Origin: Clostridium sp.
Lineage (GTDB): Bacteria; Bacillota; Clostridia; Clostridiales; Clostridiaceae
DNA: 64,000 nt
Assembly (NCBI RefSeq): GCF_026168755.1
Contig: NZ_JAPFDR010000007.1
Location: forward strand, 45,773-109,772
Direction of reading: 5' to 3'
The notes below the pieces were generated by a model. That model saw nothing but the letters and a program-made list of their open reading frames with translations. It was not told where the DNA came from and searched no databases. Positions 36,113 to 45,877 of this stretch are shown piece after piece. The position numbers and the translations under genes were made by a program. Position 1 is the first letter of the stretch; each line of letters begins with the position of its first letter.

Positions 36113-36835
36113 ATGAATTGTTCAAATCATGAAGAAAGAGAAGCAGTAGGTATGTGCGTGAGATGTCACAAGCTTATATGTGAAGAGTGTAAGGTAAAAA
36201 TAAATAATAAGTATTATTGTAAAGAATGTGTATCTGAAATGTACTCAGATAATAATAGTAACAATAATTATAATAATGGAAGTACTATAAATTCAGATAA
36301 GGTTAAGGAGTATGCTGATAAAGCAGTAAATGCTACAGTTGAGGCTACAAACAATACATTAAATTTAGTAAAAGATTTTTCAAAATCTGAAGACTTTAAT
36401 GAAGTTAAGGATAAGATTAGTCAGAATAAAAAAATAGCTAATTATGTTCTTGGAATAATTGCTATTATATTATTGGTACCTAAAGTAATAAATAATATTA
36501 GTAGCATACCATATTTCTTTGAGGAACTTATATTTTCAGCGAGATATTATGGAATTTTTAGCACAATGTTTTACATTATAGAATTTGTTTTAAGTTTTAT
36601 TGAGCCTATAATAATTATTGCATTAGCATCATTATTATTTAATAATTTTATCAATTTAAAAAGACAAATAAGAATAATTGCACCAATAGTAGTTGTTATA
36701 GCATTTACATTAATTAGATTTGTTAGTGCAAGTATATCATCTAGTTACTATGGATTTAATATAATAATAAGCATGTTTTCATATTTTGTTCCTGTAATAT
36801 TAATAGTAGTAGGAAGCTATTTAGATAAGGAGTAA
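36113..36835 (+). CDS. B-box-type zinc finger membrane protein
   Basis: 240 residues. Zinc module at 1-42 (CSNHEEREAVGMCVRCHKLICEEC, then YYCKEC) clearly paralogous to the neighbouring TM2 protein. After an Asn/Ser-rich linker and a charged helix (about 60-105), four membrane segments follow (about 108-128, 145-170, 190-205 and 215-235). I do not recognise the membrane part. The two adjacent genes probably form a pair whose zinc modules face the cytoplasm. Confidence 0.7.
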   Translation: MNCSNHEEREAVGMCVRCHKLICEECKVKINNKYYCKECVSEMYSDNNSNNNYNNGSTINSDKVKEYADKAVNATVEATNNTLNLVKDFSKSEDFNEVKDKISQNKKIANYVLGIIAIILLVPKVINNISSIPYFFEELIFSARYYGIFSTMFYIIEFVLSFIEPIIIIALASLLFNNFINLKRQIRIIAPIVVVIAFTLIRFVSASISSSYYGFNIIISMFSYFVPVILIVVGSYLDKE

Positions 36836-36867
36836 TAATATTAGAATTTACTTAGGAGGTAAAGATA

Positions 36868-37992
36868 TTGAGTAAAATAAAAGTCTTGAGCGTATTTGGC
36901 ACAAGACCAGAAGCAATAAAGATGTGTCCTTTAGTTAAAGTTTTAGAGAAGGATGATAGAATAGAATCAATTGTATGTGCTACAGCTCAACATAGAGAAA
37001 TGCTTGATACAGTACTTGAGATTTTTGATGTTAAACCACAGTATGATTTAAATGTAATGTCACATGGTCAAACAATAGTTGATGTATCTAATAAAGTTTT
37101 AATAGGTGTAGATAAAGTAATAAAAGAATGTAATCCAGATATAGTTTTAGTACATGGAGATACTTCAACAACATTAAATGGAGCATTAGCAGCTTTCTAT
37201 AACCAAAAGCCAATAGGACATGTTGAAGCAGGACTTAGAACTGGAGATATTTATTCTCCATTTCCAGAGGAAGCTAATAGAAAATTAACAGGAGCAATTG
37301 CTACTTTACATTTTTCAGCAACAGAAAGTAATAAGGCTAATTTAGAAAGAGAAAATATACATAAAAATATATACATAACAGGGAATACTGTAATTGATGC
37401 TTTACTTAGTGTTATAGATAAAAATCATAAATTTGAAGATAAAAATTTAAATAATATAGATTTTGAAAATAAAAAAATAGTTTTATTAACTGCACATAGA
37501 AGAGAAAATTGGGGAGAGCCAATGAAAGATATATTTGCAGCAGTTAAAGAACTTGTTATTAAAAATCAAGATGTAAATGTAATATTCCCAATGCATAAAA
37601 ATCCTTTAATAAGAGAGATGGCAAATGAAAGTTTTAAGGGAGTAGATGATAAAATACATTTAATCGAACCTCTTGAATATGTTGACTTTGCAAATCTTAT
37701 GGCTAAGTGCTATCTTATAATGACAGATTCAGGTGGGATACAAGAAGAAGCACCAGCTCTTGGTAAGCCAGTTATTGTTTTGAGAACAGAAACTGAAAGA
37801 CCAGAAGCAGTTGAAGCTGGAACTGTAAAATTAGCAGGAATTAATAAAGAAGACATATTTAATATTGCTGATGAGCTTATAAATGATGAAGAAGCTTATA
37901 ATAAAATGGCTCATGCAGTAAATCCTTATGGAGATGGAAAAGCTTGTCCAAGAATTGCTGATCATATAGTAGAATATTTTAAAAATAAATAG
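36868..37992 (+). CDS. wecB: UDP-N-acetylglucosamine 2-epimerase (non-hydrolysing)
   Basis: 374 residues; TTG start at 36868 seven bases after AGGAGG. It interconverts UDP-GlcNAc and UDP-ManNAc, used for linkage units and other wall polymers. Motifs: VFGTRPEAIKMCPLV, CATAQHREMLD, VHGDTSTTLNGALAAFY, GHVEAGLRTGDIYSPFPEEANR, TAHRRENWG and TDSGGIQEEAPALGKPVIVLRTETERPEAVEAGT. Full length. Closed by a terminator shared with the opposite gene. Confidence 0.96.
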   Translation: MSKIKVLSVFGTRPEAIKMCPLVKVLEKDDRIESIVCATAQHREMLDTVLEIFDVKPQYDLNVMSHGQTIVDVSNKVLIGVDKVIKECNPDIVLVHGDTSTTLNGALAAFYNQKPIGHVEAGLRTGDIYSPFPEEANRKLTGAIATLHFSATESNKANLERENIHKNIYITGNTVIDALLSVIDKNHKFEDKNLNNIDFENKKIVLLTAHRRENWGEPMKDIFAAVKELVIKNQDVNVIFPMHKNPLIREMANESFKGVDDKIHLIEPLEYVDFANLMAKCYLIMTDSGGIQEEAPALGKPVIVLRTETERPEAVEAGTVKLAGINKEDIFNIADELINDEEAYNKMAHAVNPYGDGKACPRIADHIVEYFKNK

Positions 37993-38006
37993 ATATAAAT
38001 AAAAAA

Positions 38007-38045
38007 ATACCGTATAACCAACTAAGGATATACGGTATTATAATT
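38007..38045. terminator. Bidirectional terminator
   Basis: AATACCGTATA (38007-38017) / TATACGGTATT (38029-38039), with A-run before and T-rich sequence after, between converging genes. Confidence 0.85.
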
Positions 38046-38052
38046 TTTAATA

Positions 38053-39348
38053 TTATAATATTGATATTTGTACTTTGTTTATTCTTTTGCCTGTTACAGA
38101 CAAGATTTTAAACTTTACTGAATCAATAATAACTTCTTTATTAATATACTTATTAGGTATGGTATTTATATTTTGAATTATTAACCCACCTAAAGTATCT
38201 ATAGAATCTGATTTAAAATCTAAATTTAAATGCTTATTTAAATTTAAAATGCTAACTAGGCCAGTAGCTATATAAGTGTTAGCATCAATTTTTTCTATAT
38301 AATCAATGTTTTCATCATATTCGTCTTGAATATCGCCAACTACTTCTTCAAGCAAATCTTCTAAAGTAACTATTCCTGAAAATCCACCATACTCGTCTAT
38401 AAGTATAGCCATATGATTTTTAGAATCTTGTAATTCTTTAAGAAGTATATCTATAGATTTAGTTTCTGGAACTACATATGGTTTTCTAAGAATACTTTTA
38501 ATATTAACATTTTCAATTCCTTTTTGTATTATCTCTGAAAATATATCCTTCATATAAATGACACCAATAATATTATCAATATCATTTTCATAAATAGGAA
38601 TTCTTGAATAGTTTTCTTGCAATATTAAATTTATATTTTCTTTAATATTAGAATTAGCTTCAATACAAAATGTTTCAGTTCTTGGAGTCATTACTTCACG
38701 AGCTAAGATGTCATCAAACTTAATTATACCATCTATCATAGTCCTTTCAGTTTCATTTATGGCACCTTGTTCTTCACCAAGTTCAACTAAACTTTTGATT
38801 TCCTCTCTTGATATTTTTTCTTCACCAGATTTATCTTTTATTCCAAATAATCTTAAAATAGAGTTAGTTGAAATAGAGAGAAACCATACGAATGGTTTTG
38901 TAAATTTGGAAATAAATATTATAGGTTTTACACTAAACATAGCAACCTTTTCTGCATTTTGTAATGCTATTCTCTTAGGTACCAATTCACCAAGCACTAA
39001 AGTTATATAGGATATTACTAAGGTGGTTAATAATAAAGCTATATCATCACCATAAGGAACTCCTAAATTACTTAAATACAATCCAAACCCTTTTGAGATT
39101 GATGTTGCAGCTGAAGCAGATGCGAAAAATCCAGCAAAAGTAATACCAACTTGTATTGTAGCTAAGAATCCACTAGCATCCTTAAGTAAGTTTAATAATA
39201 ATTTTGCCTTCTTATTATTCTCCTCAGCTAATAAATTTAATTTTGTTTTGTTGATTGATACTATAGCCATTTCAGCAGATGCAAAAAATGCGTTTACTAT
39301 TACTAGTATAAGAATAAGAATAATACTACCCCCCGAGCTATCGTCCAT
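38053..39348 (-). CDS. CNNM/CorC-type membrane protein (HlyC/CorC family)
   Basis: 431 residues. N-terminal DUF21/CNNM domain with four helices (about 5-155: NAFFASAEMAIVSINKTKL, LVLGELVPKRIAL), then a CBS pair (about 215-335: VMTPRTETFCIEAN, YSRIPIYENDIDNIIGVIYMKD, MAILIDEYGGFSGIVTLEDLLEEVVGDIQDEYD) and a CorC_HlyC domain (about 345-431). Members are thought to be Mg2+ or other divalent metal exporters or regulators; the hemolysin name is historical. The start follows GGAGGGA on the minus strand. Confidence 0.92.
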   Translation of the reverse strand: MDDSSGGSIILILILVIVNAFFASAEMAIVSINKTKLNLLAEENNKKAKLLLNLLKDASGFLATIQVGITFAGFFASASAATSISKGFGLYLSNLGVPYGDDIALLLTTLVISYITLVLGELVPKRIALQNAEKVAMFSVKPIIFISKFTKPFVWFLSISTNSILRLFGIKDKSGEEKISREEIKSLVELGEEQGAINETERTMIDGIIKFDDILAREVMTPRTETFCIEANSNIKENINLILQENYSRIPIYENDIDNIIGVIYMKDIFSEIIQKGIENVNIKSILRKPYVVPETKSIDILLKELQDSKNHMAILIDEYGGFSGIVTLEDLLEEVVGDIQDEYDENIDYIEKIDANTYIATGLVSILNLNKHLNLDFKSDSIDTLGGLIIQNINTIPNKYINKEVIIDSVKFKILSVTGKRINKVQISIL

Positions 39349-39618
39349 TAAAAAAATCCCTCCTAAAAATATGATGAGAATATTATAGCATGTACAAATT
39401 TTAATAACAAACTAAGTAAATATGCTTAAATTAATAAAAACAAATGATATATCACATACAAAGTGATTAAATCATAAAAATGGGGATATTTAGTAAAAAA
39501 ACAAAGTGAAATAAAGAAATTTGGTACATAAATATTTTTATTGAAATGTAATAATTAATATAGGAATGGCAATAATTAAGATAAATAAATTTATATATAA
39601 AGGAGTTAAAAAGTTAAT

Positions 39619-40446
39619 ATGAAGAAGGTTTTTAGAATACTTATAATTACTTTTTTAGCATTAAATACACAAATTTTATATGTACATAGTGAGACCTTGA
39701 ATTTAATAGAAGAAAAATTAGATAGTGTGGGGGTTCCGGATGAGTATAGTGATAATATTATTAATTATATTACTAATTTAAAGCTTAGTAGTGAAGAAAC
39801 AAAAAATTTATTAGAGGATGCCAATAATATTATTTCAAGAATAAAAGAAAAGAAAGATTATAGTGAATTTACATTTATAGAATTATTTAATATTTATGGT
39901 GAAGCTTTAAATATAGCAGATGAATTAAATATTAATTTAGATTTGGATTTATCGAGTAAGGAAGTTGTTTTAAAAGATAAAGATAGTAAATTAACATTAA
40001 TTAAATGTGATATGGATGATGTTAAACGGTATTATGAAAATTATAAGGAATCGCCTCTTACATCACAAGATTATGAGGAATTAAAAAGTTACATAGTCGA
40101 AAATACGATTATTAATGATGAAAACACAAACAATAGTGATAGTAATAATAATTTTAATGATATGACTAAAAGTGATGATTATAGTAATAGTCATTTAAAT
40201 GATGATGTGGCTGGGGATAGTAAGAAAAGTAATAGTAGTGATTTAAACGATGAAGAAATAGCTAAAAATAGCAAGACAAGTGATAATAGTAATTTTACTG
40301 AAAATAATAGTGAGACCTTAAATACTGTTAGTGCAATAAAAAGTAAAAATATTAATAGGGTGTTGAGTATAGTATTTTTAGTTTTATTTGTTTGTGTAGT
40401 AGTTTCGTTATTAATAGAGTCAATATTTTTTAATAGAAATAATTAA
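39619..40446 (+). CDS. Secreted, C-terminally membrane-anchored protein, unknown
   Basis: 275 residues. N-terminal signal peptide (about 1-25, FRILIITFLALNTQILYVHS), helical extracellular domain (about 26-160), Asn/Asp/Ser-rich linker (about 165-240) and one C-terminal helix (about 250-270, IVFLVLFVCVVVSLLIESIFF) followed by RNN. That layout is of a surface-tethered protein with a flexible spacer. ATG preceded by AAAGGAG. I do not recognise the domain. Confidence 0.7.
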   Translation: MKKVFRILIITFLALNTQILYVHSETLNLIEEKLDSVGVPDEYSDNIINYITNLKLSSEETKNLLEDANNIISRIKEKKDYSEFTFIELFNIYGEALNIADELNINLDLDLSSKEVVLKDKDSKLTLIKCDMDDVKRYYENYKESPLTSQDYEELKSYIVENTIINDENTNNSDSNNNFNDMTKSDDYSNSHLNDDVAGDSKKSNSSDLNDEEIAKNSKTSDNSNFTENNSETLNTVSAIKSKNINRVLSIVFLVLFVCVVVSLLIESIFFNRNN

Positions 40447-40468
40447 TAAAAGCATATTTAGTAATATT

Positions 40469-40506
40469 AAAATGAGATGCCCATATTATAGTGCATCTCA
40501 TTTTAA
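40469..40506. terminator. Bidirectional terminator
   Basis: AAAATGAGATGC (40469-40480) / GCATCTCATTTT (40493-40504), between converging genes. Confidence 0.85.
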
Positions 40507-40517
40507 GTTATATAATT

Positions 40518-41492
40518 TTAATATAAAGAATATAAGAAGTTATGTATATCTTTAGTGGTTTCTTCCATATCAGTTGTTAAATGAAGCATATCAGTTGCAA
40601 TCATTTCTGATTTACCATCAAGTGGGAATCTAGATTGCTCAATTGTTGGTACACCCATACTTAAAACCTTACTTGCTATTGACATTATTTCAGTATTAGT
40701 AAGATTAGTTGAAACTAATGGTAATATGTCATTCATCATAGTAGCTAAATCGGTAATTGAAGCAGTTTTAAATTTTTCAAATAAAGCTGTTAAAACCTCT
40801 CTTTGTCTTTCTGTTCTTTTGAAATCTCTGCCTTCAGTATATCTTATTCTACAATAAGCAGCAGCTTGAGTACCATTTAAAGTTTGAAAACCAGGAGTTG
40901 TTAATTTTTCAGTGTTTGTACCATTTTCTTTATCGATACTAGTTATATAATTATTAATGAAATTTAACTCTTCACTTGTAATATTTAATTCAACGCCTCC
41001 AAACTTATCTATTATAGTTGGTAGAGTATGTAAGCTTACATGAATAAATTTATCAACTGTTAAATTAAAGTTATAGTTGATAGTTTTTAATATAAGTTCA
41101 GGACCACCATATGCCATAGTATAATTTAAGTTTTGTTTATTGCCACTACCATCAGGCAAGTCTAAATAAAGATCTCTCATAAGAGAGAAAAGTTTAAGTC
41201 TGTTATTTTTAGTATCAATTCCTAATATCATAGTAGCATCAGATGCACCGTATAGATTTCCGTATTTCTCATTTTCAGTAAAGTCTGTACCGAATAAAGC
41301 AATAGAAATAACATCTTCATCTTCTTTAGCTGGTTCTTTACCAGTTTCAGTAACGGAACTTCTATCAATCTCTACTCTTTCTACCTTTGAACTAAAATGA
41401 TTAAATGCAAAAACGGACAAAGAAATTATTAGTACAAATACTAATAAGATGCTAATTAGTACCTTTGTTGTTGTTGATAATTTTCTCTTCAT
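40518..41492 (-). CDS. LytR-CpsA-Psr (LCP) family glycopolymer ligase, second copy
   Basis: 324 residues. N-terminal helix (about 10-32, TTKVLISILLVFVLIISLSVFAF) and an extracellular LCP domain: ALFGTDFTENEKYGNLYGASDATMILGID, FSLMRDLYLDLPDGSGNKQNLNYTMAYGG, IIDKFGGVELNI, LNGTQAAAYCRIRYTEGRDFKRTERQREVL. The lipid-pyrophosphate-binding Arg and Asp residues are kept. It is diverged from the copy at 4109-5038, so the two may attach different polymers. It stands alone between galE and a converging gene. Confidence 0.9.
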   Translation of the reverse strand: MKRKLSTTTKVLISILLVFVLIISLSVFAFNHFSSKVERVEIDRSSVTETGKEPAKEDEDVISIALFGTDFTENEKYGNLYGASDATMILGIDTKNNRLKLFSLMRDLYLDLPDGSGNKQNLNYTMAYGGPELILKTINYNFNLTVDKFIHVSLHTLPTIIDKFGGVELNITSEELNFINNYITSIDKENGTNTEKLTTPGFQTLNGTQAAAYCRIRYTEGRDFKRTERQREVLTALFEKFKTASITDLATMMNDILPLVSTNLTNTEIMSIASKVLSMGVPTIEQSRFPLDGKSEMIATDMLHLTTDMEETTKDIHNFLYSLY

Positions 41493-41780
41493 AAGTTCCC
41501 CCTTAAGTTAATTAAAGATAGTTATTATAATTTATATAGTGATTATACCATAAAAGTTATAATCACTATATAAATTTATACGTTAATTATCTGTATAGAA
41601 AATTATATAAAAGACAAAAGTATCATTAACTAATATTAAATTAATGCTTTTAATAAAGTTAAATTGTTAGAATATATTAAAAACTTTATTAATTAATTTA
41701 AAAAAGATATTTTAAATTAAATTTAATTGTTATATAATATTAATGAGGAAAATAAAACTTTTATTGGGAGGAGATTGTAT

Positions 41781-42791
41781 ATGGCAGTTTTAGTATCAGG
41801 TGGAATGGGATATATCGGAAGCCATACAACAGTAGAGCTTTTAAATGCAGGATATGATGTTGTAATAGCAGATGATTTAAGTAATAGCAAGGAGCTTGTT
41901 AGAGATAGAATTAAAGATATAACAGGCAAAGACGTTGAGTTTTATAATGTTGACTTAACTGATGTAGAAAAGACAGAAGAAATTTTTAGAGATAATGAAA
42001 TAGATTCAGTAATTCACTTTGCAGCATTTAAAGCAGTAGGTGAATCAGTAGAAAAGCCGTTAGAATATTACTATAATAACTTAACTAGTGCATTAGTAGT
42101 ATTAAAGGCTATGAAGAAATATGGTTGTAGAAACTTTGTATTTAGTTCTTCAGCAACAGTTTATGGAGATGCAAAGGTTGTTCCAATAACAGAAGATTCT
42201 CCACTTTCAACTACTAATCCATATGGATCAACTAAGCTTATGATTGAAGATATGCTTAGAGATATTGCAAAAGCTGAATCACAATTCAATATAGCAATAC
42301 TTAGATATTTTAATCCAGTTGGAGCTCATAAGAGTGGAACAATAGGAGAAGATCCAAATGGAATTCCAAATAATTTAATGCCATACATTACCAAAGTTGC
42401 TATTGGTGAATTAAAACAACTTAGAGTATTTGGTAATGACTATCCAACACACGATGGAACAGGGGTAAGAGATTATATCCATGTTGTAGATTTAGCAGCT
42501 GGTCATGTTAAAGCTTTAGAGAAATTAGCAACTAATCCAGGACTTGTTACTTATAACTTAGGTACAGGTAATGGATATTCAGTATTAGATGTTGTTAAAG
42601 CATTTAGTGAAGCATCAGGAAAAGAAATTCCTTATGAAATAGCTCCTAGAAGAGCTGGGGATATAGCTACTTGTTATGCTGATCCTAAAAAGGCTAATGA
42701 AGAATTAGGATGGAAAGCTGAAAGAGGAATCAAGGAGATGTGTGAAGATTCTTGGAGATGGCAAAGCAATAACCCTAAGGGATATAACTAA
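41781..42791 (+). CDS. galE: UDP-glucose 4-epimerase
   Basis: 336 residues from ATG 41781, eight bases after GGGAGGAG; the upstream in-frame codon at 41727 lacks a RBS. Short-chain dehydrogenase fold with NAD-binding GGMGYIGSHT at the N-terminus, HFAAFKAVGESV, the catalytic SSSATVYGD with Y-x3-K in NPYGSTKLMIED, and RYFNPVGAH. It links UDP-galactose and UDP-glucose, serving both galactose use (with lacZ) and polysaccharide synthesis. A terminator follows. Confidence 0.96.
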   Translation: MAVLVSGGMGYIGSHTTVELLNAGYDVVIADDLSNSKELVRDRIKDITGKDVEFYNVDLTDVEKTEEIFRDNEIDSVIHFAAFKAVGESVEKPLEYYYNNLTSALVVLKAMKKYGCRNFVFSSSATVYGDAKVVPITEDSPLSTTNPYGSTKLMIEDMLRDIAKAESQFNIAILRYFNPVGAHKSGTIGEDPNGIPNNLMPYITKVAIGELKQLRVFGNDYPTHDGTGVRDYIHVVDLAAGHVKALEKLATNPGLVTYNLGTGNGYSVLDVVKAFSEASGKEIPYEIAPRRAGDIATCYADPKKANEELGWKAERGIKEMCEDSWRWQSNNPKGYN

Positions 42792-42823
42792 GAGTTAATT
42801 TACAAAATAAATAATAGTAATAA

Positions 42824-42900
42824 AAAAATAGAGGATTTTATGATGATTACTAATTATGCATAATTAATGATATATAGTAAATTTTAAATCCCCTATTTTT
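42824..42900. terminator. Long-loop terminator after galE
   Basis: 42824-42840 pairs with 42885-42900 (one mismatch) and a T-run follows; A-run on the other side gives the same property to the minus strand. Confidence 0.6.
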
Positions 42901-42907
42901 ATTATAA

Positions 42908-44596
42908 TTATTTAAATGTTATTTCATTTGAATAAGAAAATACAGTTGAACCAGTTGCAGAAGGTTGGCAAACTTGAACTATGCTATTAGTTTTGCAACA
43001 ATCTTTTGAAATAGCTAGAGTATTACTATCTATAAAAGTTTTATCAACATATTTCCCATCAACATATACATTACTATAATTATTGAAGTTTTCACCTTTA
43101 ATTAAAATATTATTATCATCATAGGTTTCAACATTATTAACTTTTACATTTTTAAAACAGATTTTATACTCACTTGAAGGAACAAGCTTTTCATAATCAT
43201 CAGTATAGTTTTTGCCATAAAGCATGTCATATTCTAATTGATTAAGATATTCAGTCTTTGTTTCTTGATTAAGATTACTATTATGAAGTAAACTTAAAGT
43301 TGTATCTGGGAAAGAAAGCTTGTCTAGTATTAAAGATGTAAGATTATAAGTTTTAATATCCTTATCATCTTCTTTTAAATTCATATTATCCCAAATAACA
43401 TAAGGTGTTGATTTAATTGTATTAATAGAAACATCGCTAGTGTCTAGTCCTACTGCTGGAAAGTGATCTCCATAAAAAGAAATTATAGTAGGTTCATCTA
43501 AGGCATTAACAGCATCAATTAAGTTACCAACAAATTGATCCATTTCGTAAATTTGATTTATATAGTATTCTAAGCTATTTTTATTATCTTTAGAATAATC
43601 ATTAGTAATATAAATTTCTTTATCTTCTACATAATCATTAGGATATCCTCCATGACCTTGAACAGAAACACCAAATATTAGGTCAGGATTATCAGTAGAA
43701 GTAATTATATTACAAATTTCATTTATTAAAACATTATCCTTTGGCCAACCTACAGGAGTTCTTTCAGGAGGAGACATACATTCTATAGGAGTAAAGCTAT
43801 CAAATCCTAAATTTTTATAAACTTTATCTCTTGTATAAAATTTTCCTTCATGATTATGAAGAGCATTAGCACTATAACCTAAATTTTTTAAAGAATAAGC
43901 AAGTGATGGTATAGATTTTTTTGAAGCTATAGTATTAAAAAGAAATTCACCTGTACCAAAAAACTCAGTTGACATTCCAGTAATAACTTCAAATTCTGTA
44001 TTAGCAGTACCTCCACCAAAGGAAGGAACAGATAATAGACCAGATGTAAAATCATCAGATAATGCTTCAAAATTACTAACTGGATTTTTGTTTAATTCAA
44101 TATTAGTTATCCAATTAGGATTTATAAAAGATTCAAGTTGAACTATTATTATATTAGGTTTAATAATAGAAGTATCAGAATTTACTTCTTTATTAGAAGA
44201 ATTATCTTCAATTATTGCTGAAGAGGTTAAAGTTTTATTATTAGAATTTTCAGCAGTTAATATATCTAATTCATTTTTTATACCTGCTATAGTATTTTTT
44301 GAATAACCATTAGGTTTAGACATTCCATTATTAACAGCACTATTATAAAAGGAATATGAAAAACCATATTGGTTATAGCCACCAGTTATATCCCAAAAGT
44401 TTTTACTTATTATATCATTGTCTAAACCATAATTTAACAAAATTTTAAATAGTGCAAAAAATATAAGTAATGAGGTTATATTTCTTATATATTTAATTTT
44501 ATACTTTTTACATTTAAAAAATTTTTCTATTGTTATATAATTATTAGGAAAACAAAGGATTTGTTGGAAGTGGATTATATATAGAAGTTTTGACAT
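42908..44596 (-). pseudogene. LTA-synthase-like phosphoglycerol transferase, N-terminally truncated
   Basis: 562 residues. The extracellular sulfatase-like domain is intact: IIVQLESFINPNW, the Thr nucleophile region FGGGTANTEFEVITGM, SIPSLAYSLKNLGYSANALHNHEGKFY, SVQGHGGYP and SFYGDHFPAVG, with a C-terminal Ig-like or IPT-type extension (about 470-562). LTA synthase-type proteins start with five membrane helices; here only one is left (about 40-58), preceded by sequence that does not look like the family. A junction probably lies near 44525-44596. It may be a dead gene or a soluble-domain variant with one anchor. Confidence 0.7.
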
Positions 44597-44748
44597 CAGG
44601 AGGAATATCTTTAAAAAAGTCTAGATATTATCATTACAATTGATAAAAATGGAAAGGTAACAATATTAAAGGATATATTAATAAAATTATTTGATAATTT
44701 GACAATAATTAAAAATAATAATAGTATTAATAAGAAGAATTTTATATA
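44560..44748 (+). pseudogene. Possible short plus-strand coding relic
   Basis: In one frame the sequence reads FVGSGLYIEVLTSGGISLKKS and, after a frame change near 44640, DKNGKVTILKDILIKLFDN up to a stop at 44748. It looks like the C-terminal part of a degraded gene and borders the truncated LTA-synthase-like gene. Family unknown. Confidence 0.25.
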
Positions 44749-44917
44749 ATTAGTTTTATGTTAATCAAATATATAATATATTAATTTAATATGAAATTAG
44801 TATAGCAAAAAAATGAGAAAAGTTAATTTTATTTAAATAAAAATCAAATATTATGGTTTGGTTGTAGAACAATGCATAATCATAATATTTTATAAAGATA
44901 TAGGAGAATTTAAGATA

Positions 44918-45874
44918 ATGAGTGTTTCAGTAGTAATTCCAAATTATAATGGAGAAATGTACTTGAAAGCTTGTATGGAAAGCTTAATGGAACAGTCTTT
45001 AAAAGCTGATGAGATAATAATTGTAGATAATGCATCAACGGATGAAAGTGTTAAATATATAAAAAATAGATATTCAAACATAGTCAAATTAATTTGTTTA
45101 GAAAAAAATTATGGCTTTAGTAAAGCTGTAAATGAAGGTATTAAAAATAGTAATAGTGAATTTGTTGTATTACTTAATAATGATACAGAATTACATAAAG
45201 AATGGTTATTGGAATTATATAATTGTATAAAAGATGATGAAAGTATATTTTCCGCATGCAGCAAGATGTTAAGATTTGATAATAGAAACATAATAGATGA
45301 TGTAGGAGATGAATATACTATATTTGGATGGGCTAGAAAAATAGGCGATGGAGAATTAAGTGATAAGTATAAGGAGTCAAGGGAAGTATTTTCTTCATGT
45401 GCAGGAGCGGCTATTTATAGAAAGAGCATATTTAAAAAAATAGGATTATTTGATGAGAATTTCTTTGCTTATTTAGAGGATATGGATATATCATATAGAG
45501 CTAGAATTTATGGTTATAAAAATTATTATTCAGCTAAAGCTAAGGTGTATCATATAGGAAGTGCTACTAGTGGAAGTAGACATAATTCATTTAAAGTAAA
45601 ATTATCAGCTAGAAATAGCATTTATTTAATATACAAAAATATGCATAGCATACAAGTGGTGGTTAATTTTATATTTATATTATTAGGAATATTAATTAAA
45701 TGGCTATATTTTTCTGTTAAAGGATTAGGAAGAGATTATATAAGTGGAATAATTGAAGGAATAAGAACAAGAAAAAAAATTAATAGGGTAATAGTAAAAA
45801 ATAACTTATATAACTATATAAACATTGAGAAGATGTTAGTCAAAAATACATTACACCTTTTTAAGCGAGGTTAG
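44918..45874 (+). CDS. Glycosyltransferase family 2
   Basis: 318 residues from ATG 44918, RBS AGGAGA; a codon at 44858 lacks a site. GT-A fold: VSVVIPNYNGEMYLKACMESLMEQSLKADEIIIVDNASTDES, then the metal-binding region FVVLLNNDTEL and SCAGAAIYRKSIFKKIGLFDENFFAYLEDMDISYRARI with the ED catalytic region. A C-terminal hydrophobic segment (about 245-270) may dock it at the membrane. It resembles rhamnosyltransferase-type GT2 proteins. First gene of the polysaccharide operon; the next starts four bases after its stop. Confidence 0.88.
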   Translation: MSVSVVIPNYNGEMYLKACMESLMEQSLKADEIIIVDNASTDESVKYIKNRYSNIVKLICLEKNYGFSKAVNEGIKNSNSEFVVLLNNDTELHKEWLLELYNCIKDDESIFSACSKMLRFDNRNIIDDVGDEYTIFGWARKIGDGELSDKYKESREVFSSCAGAAIYRKSIFKKIGLFDENFFAYLEDMDISYRARIYGYKNYYSAKAKVYHIGSATSGSRHNSFKVKLSARNSIYLIYKNMHSIQVVVNFIFILLGILIKWLYFSVKGLGRDYISGIIEGIRTRKKINRVIVKNNLYNYINIEKMLVKNTLHLFKRG

Positions 45875-45877
45875 AAT

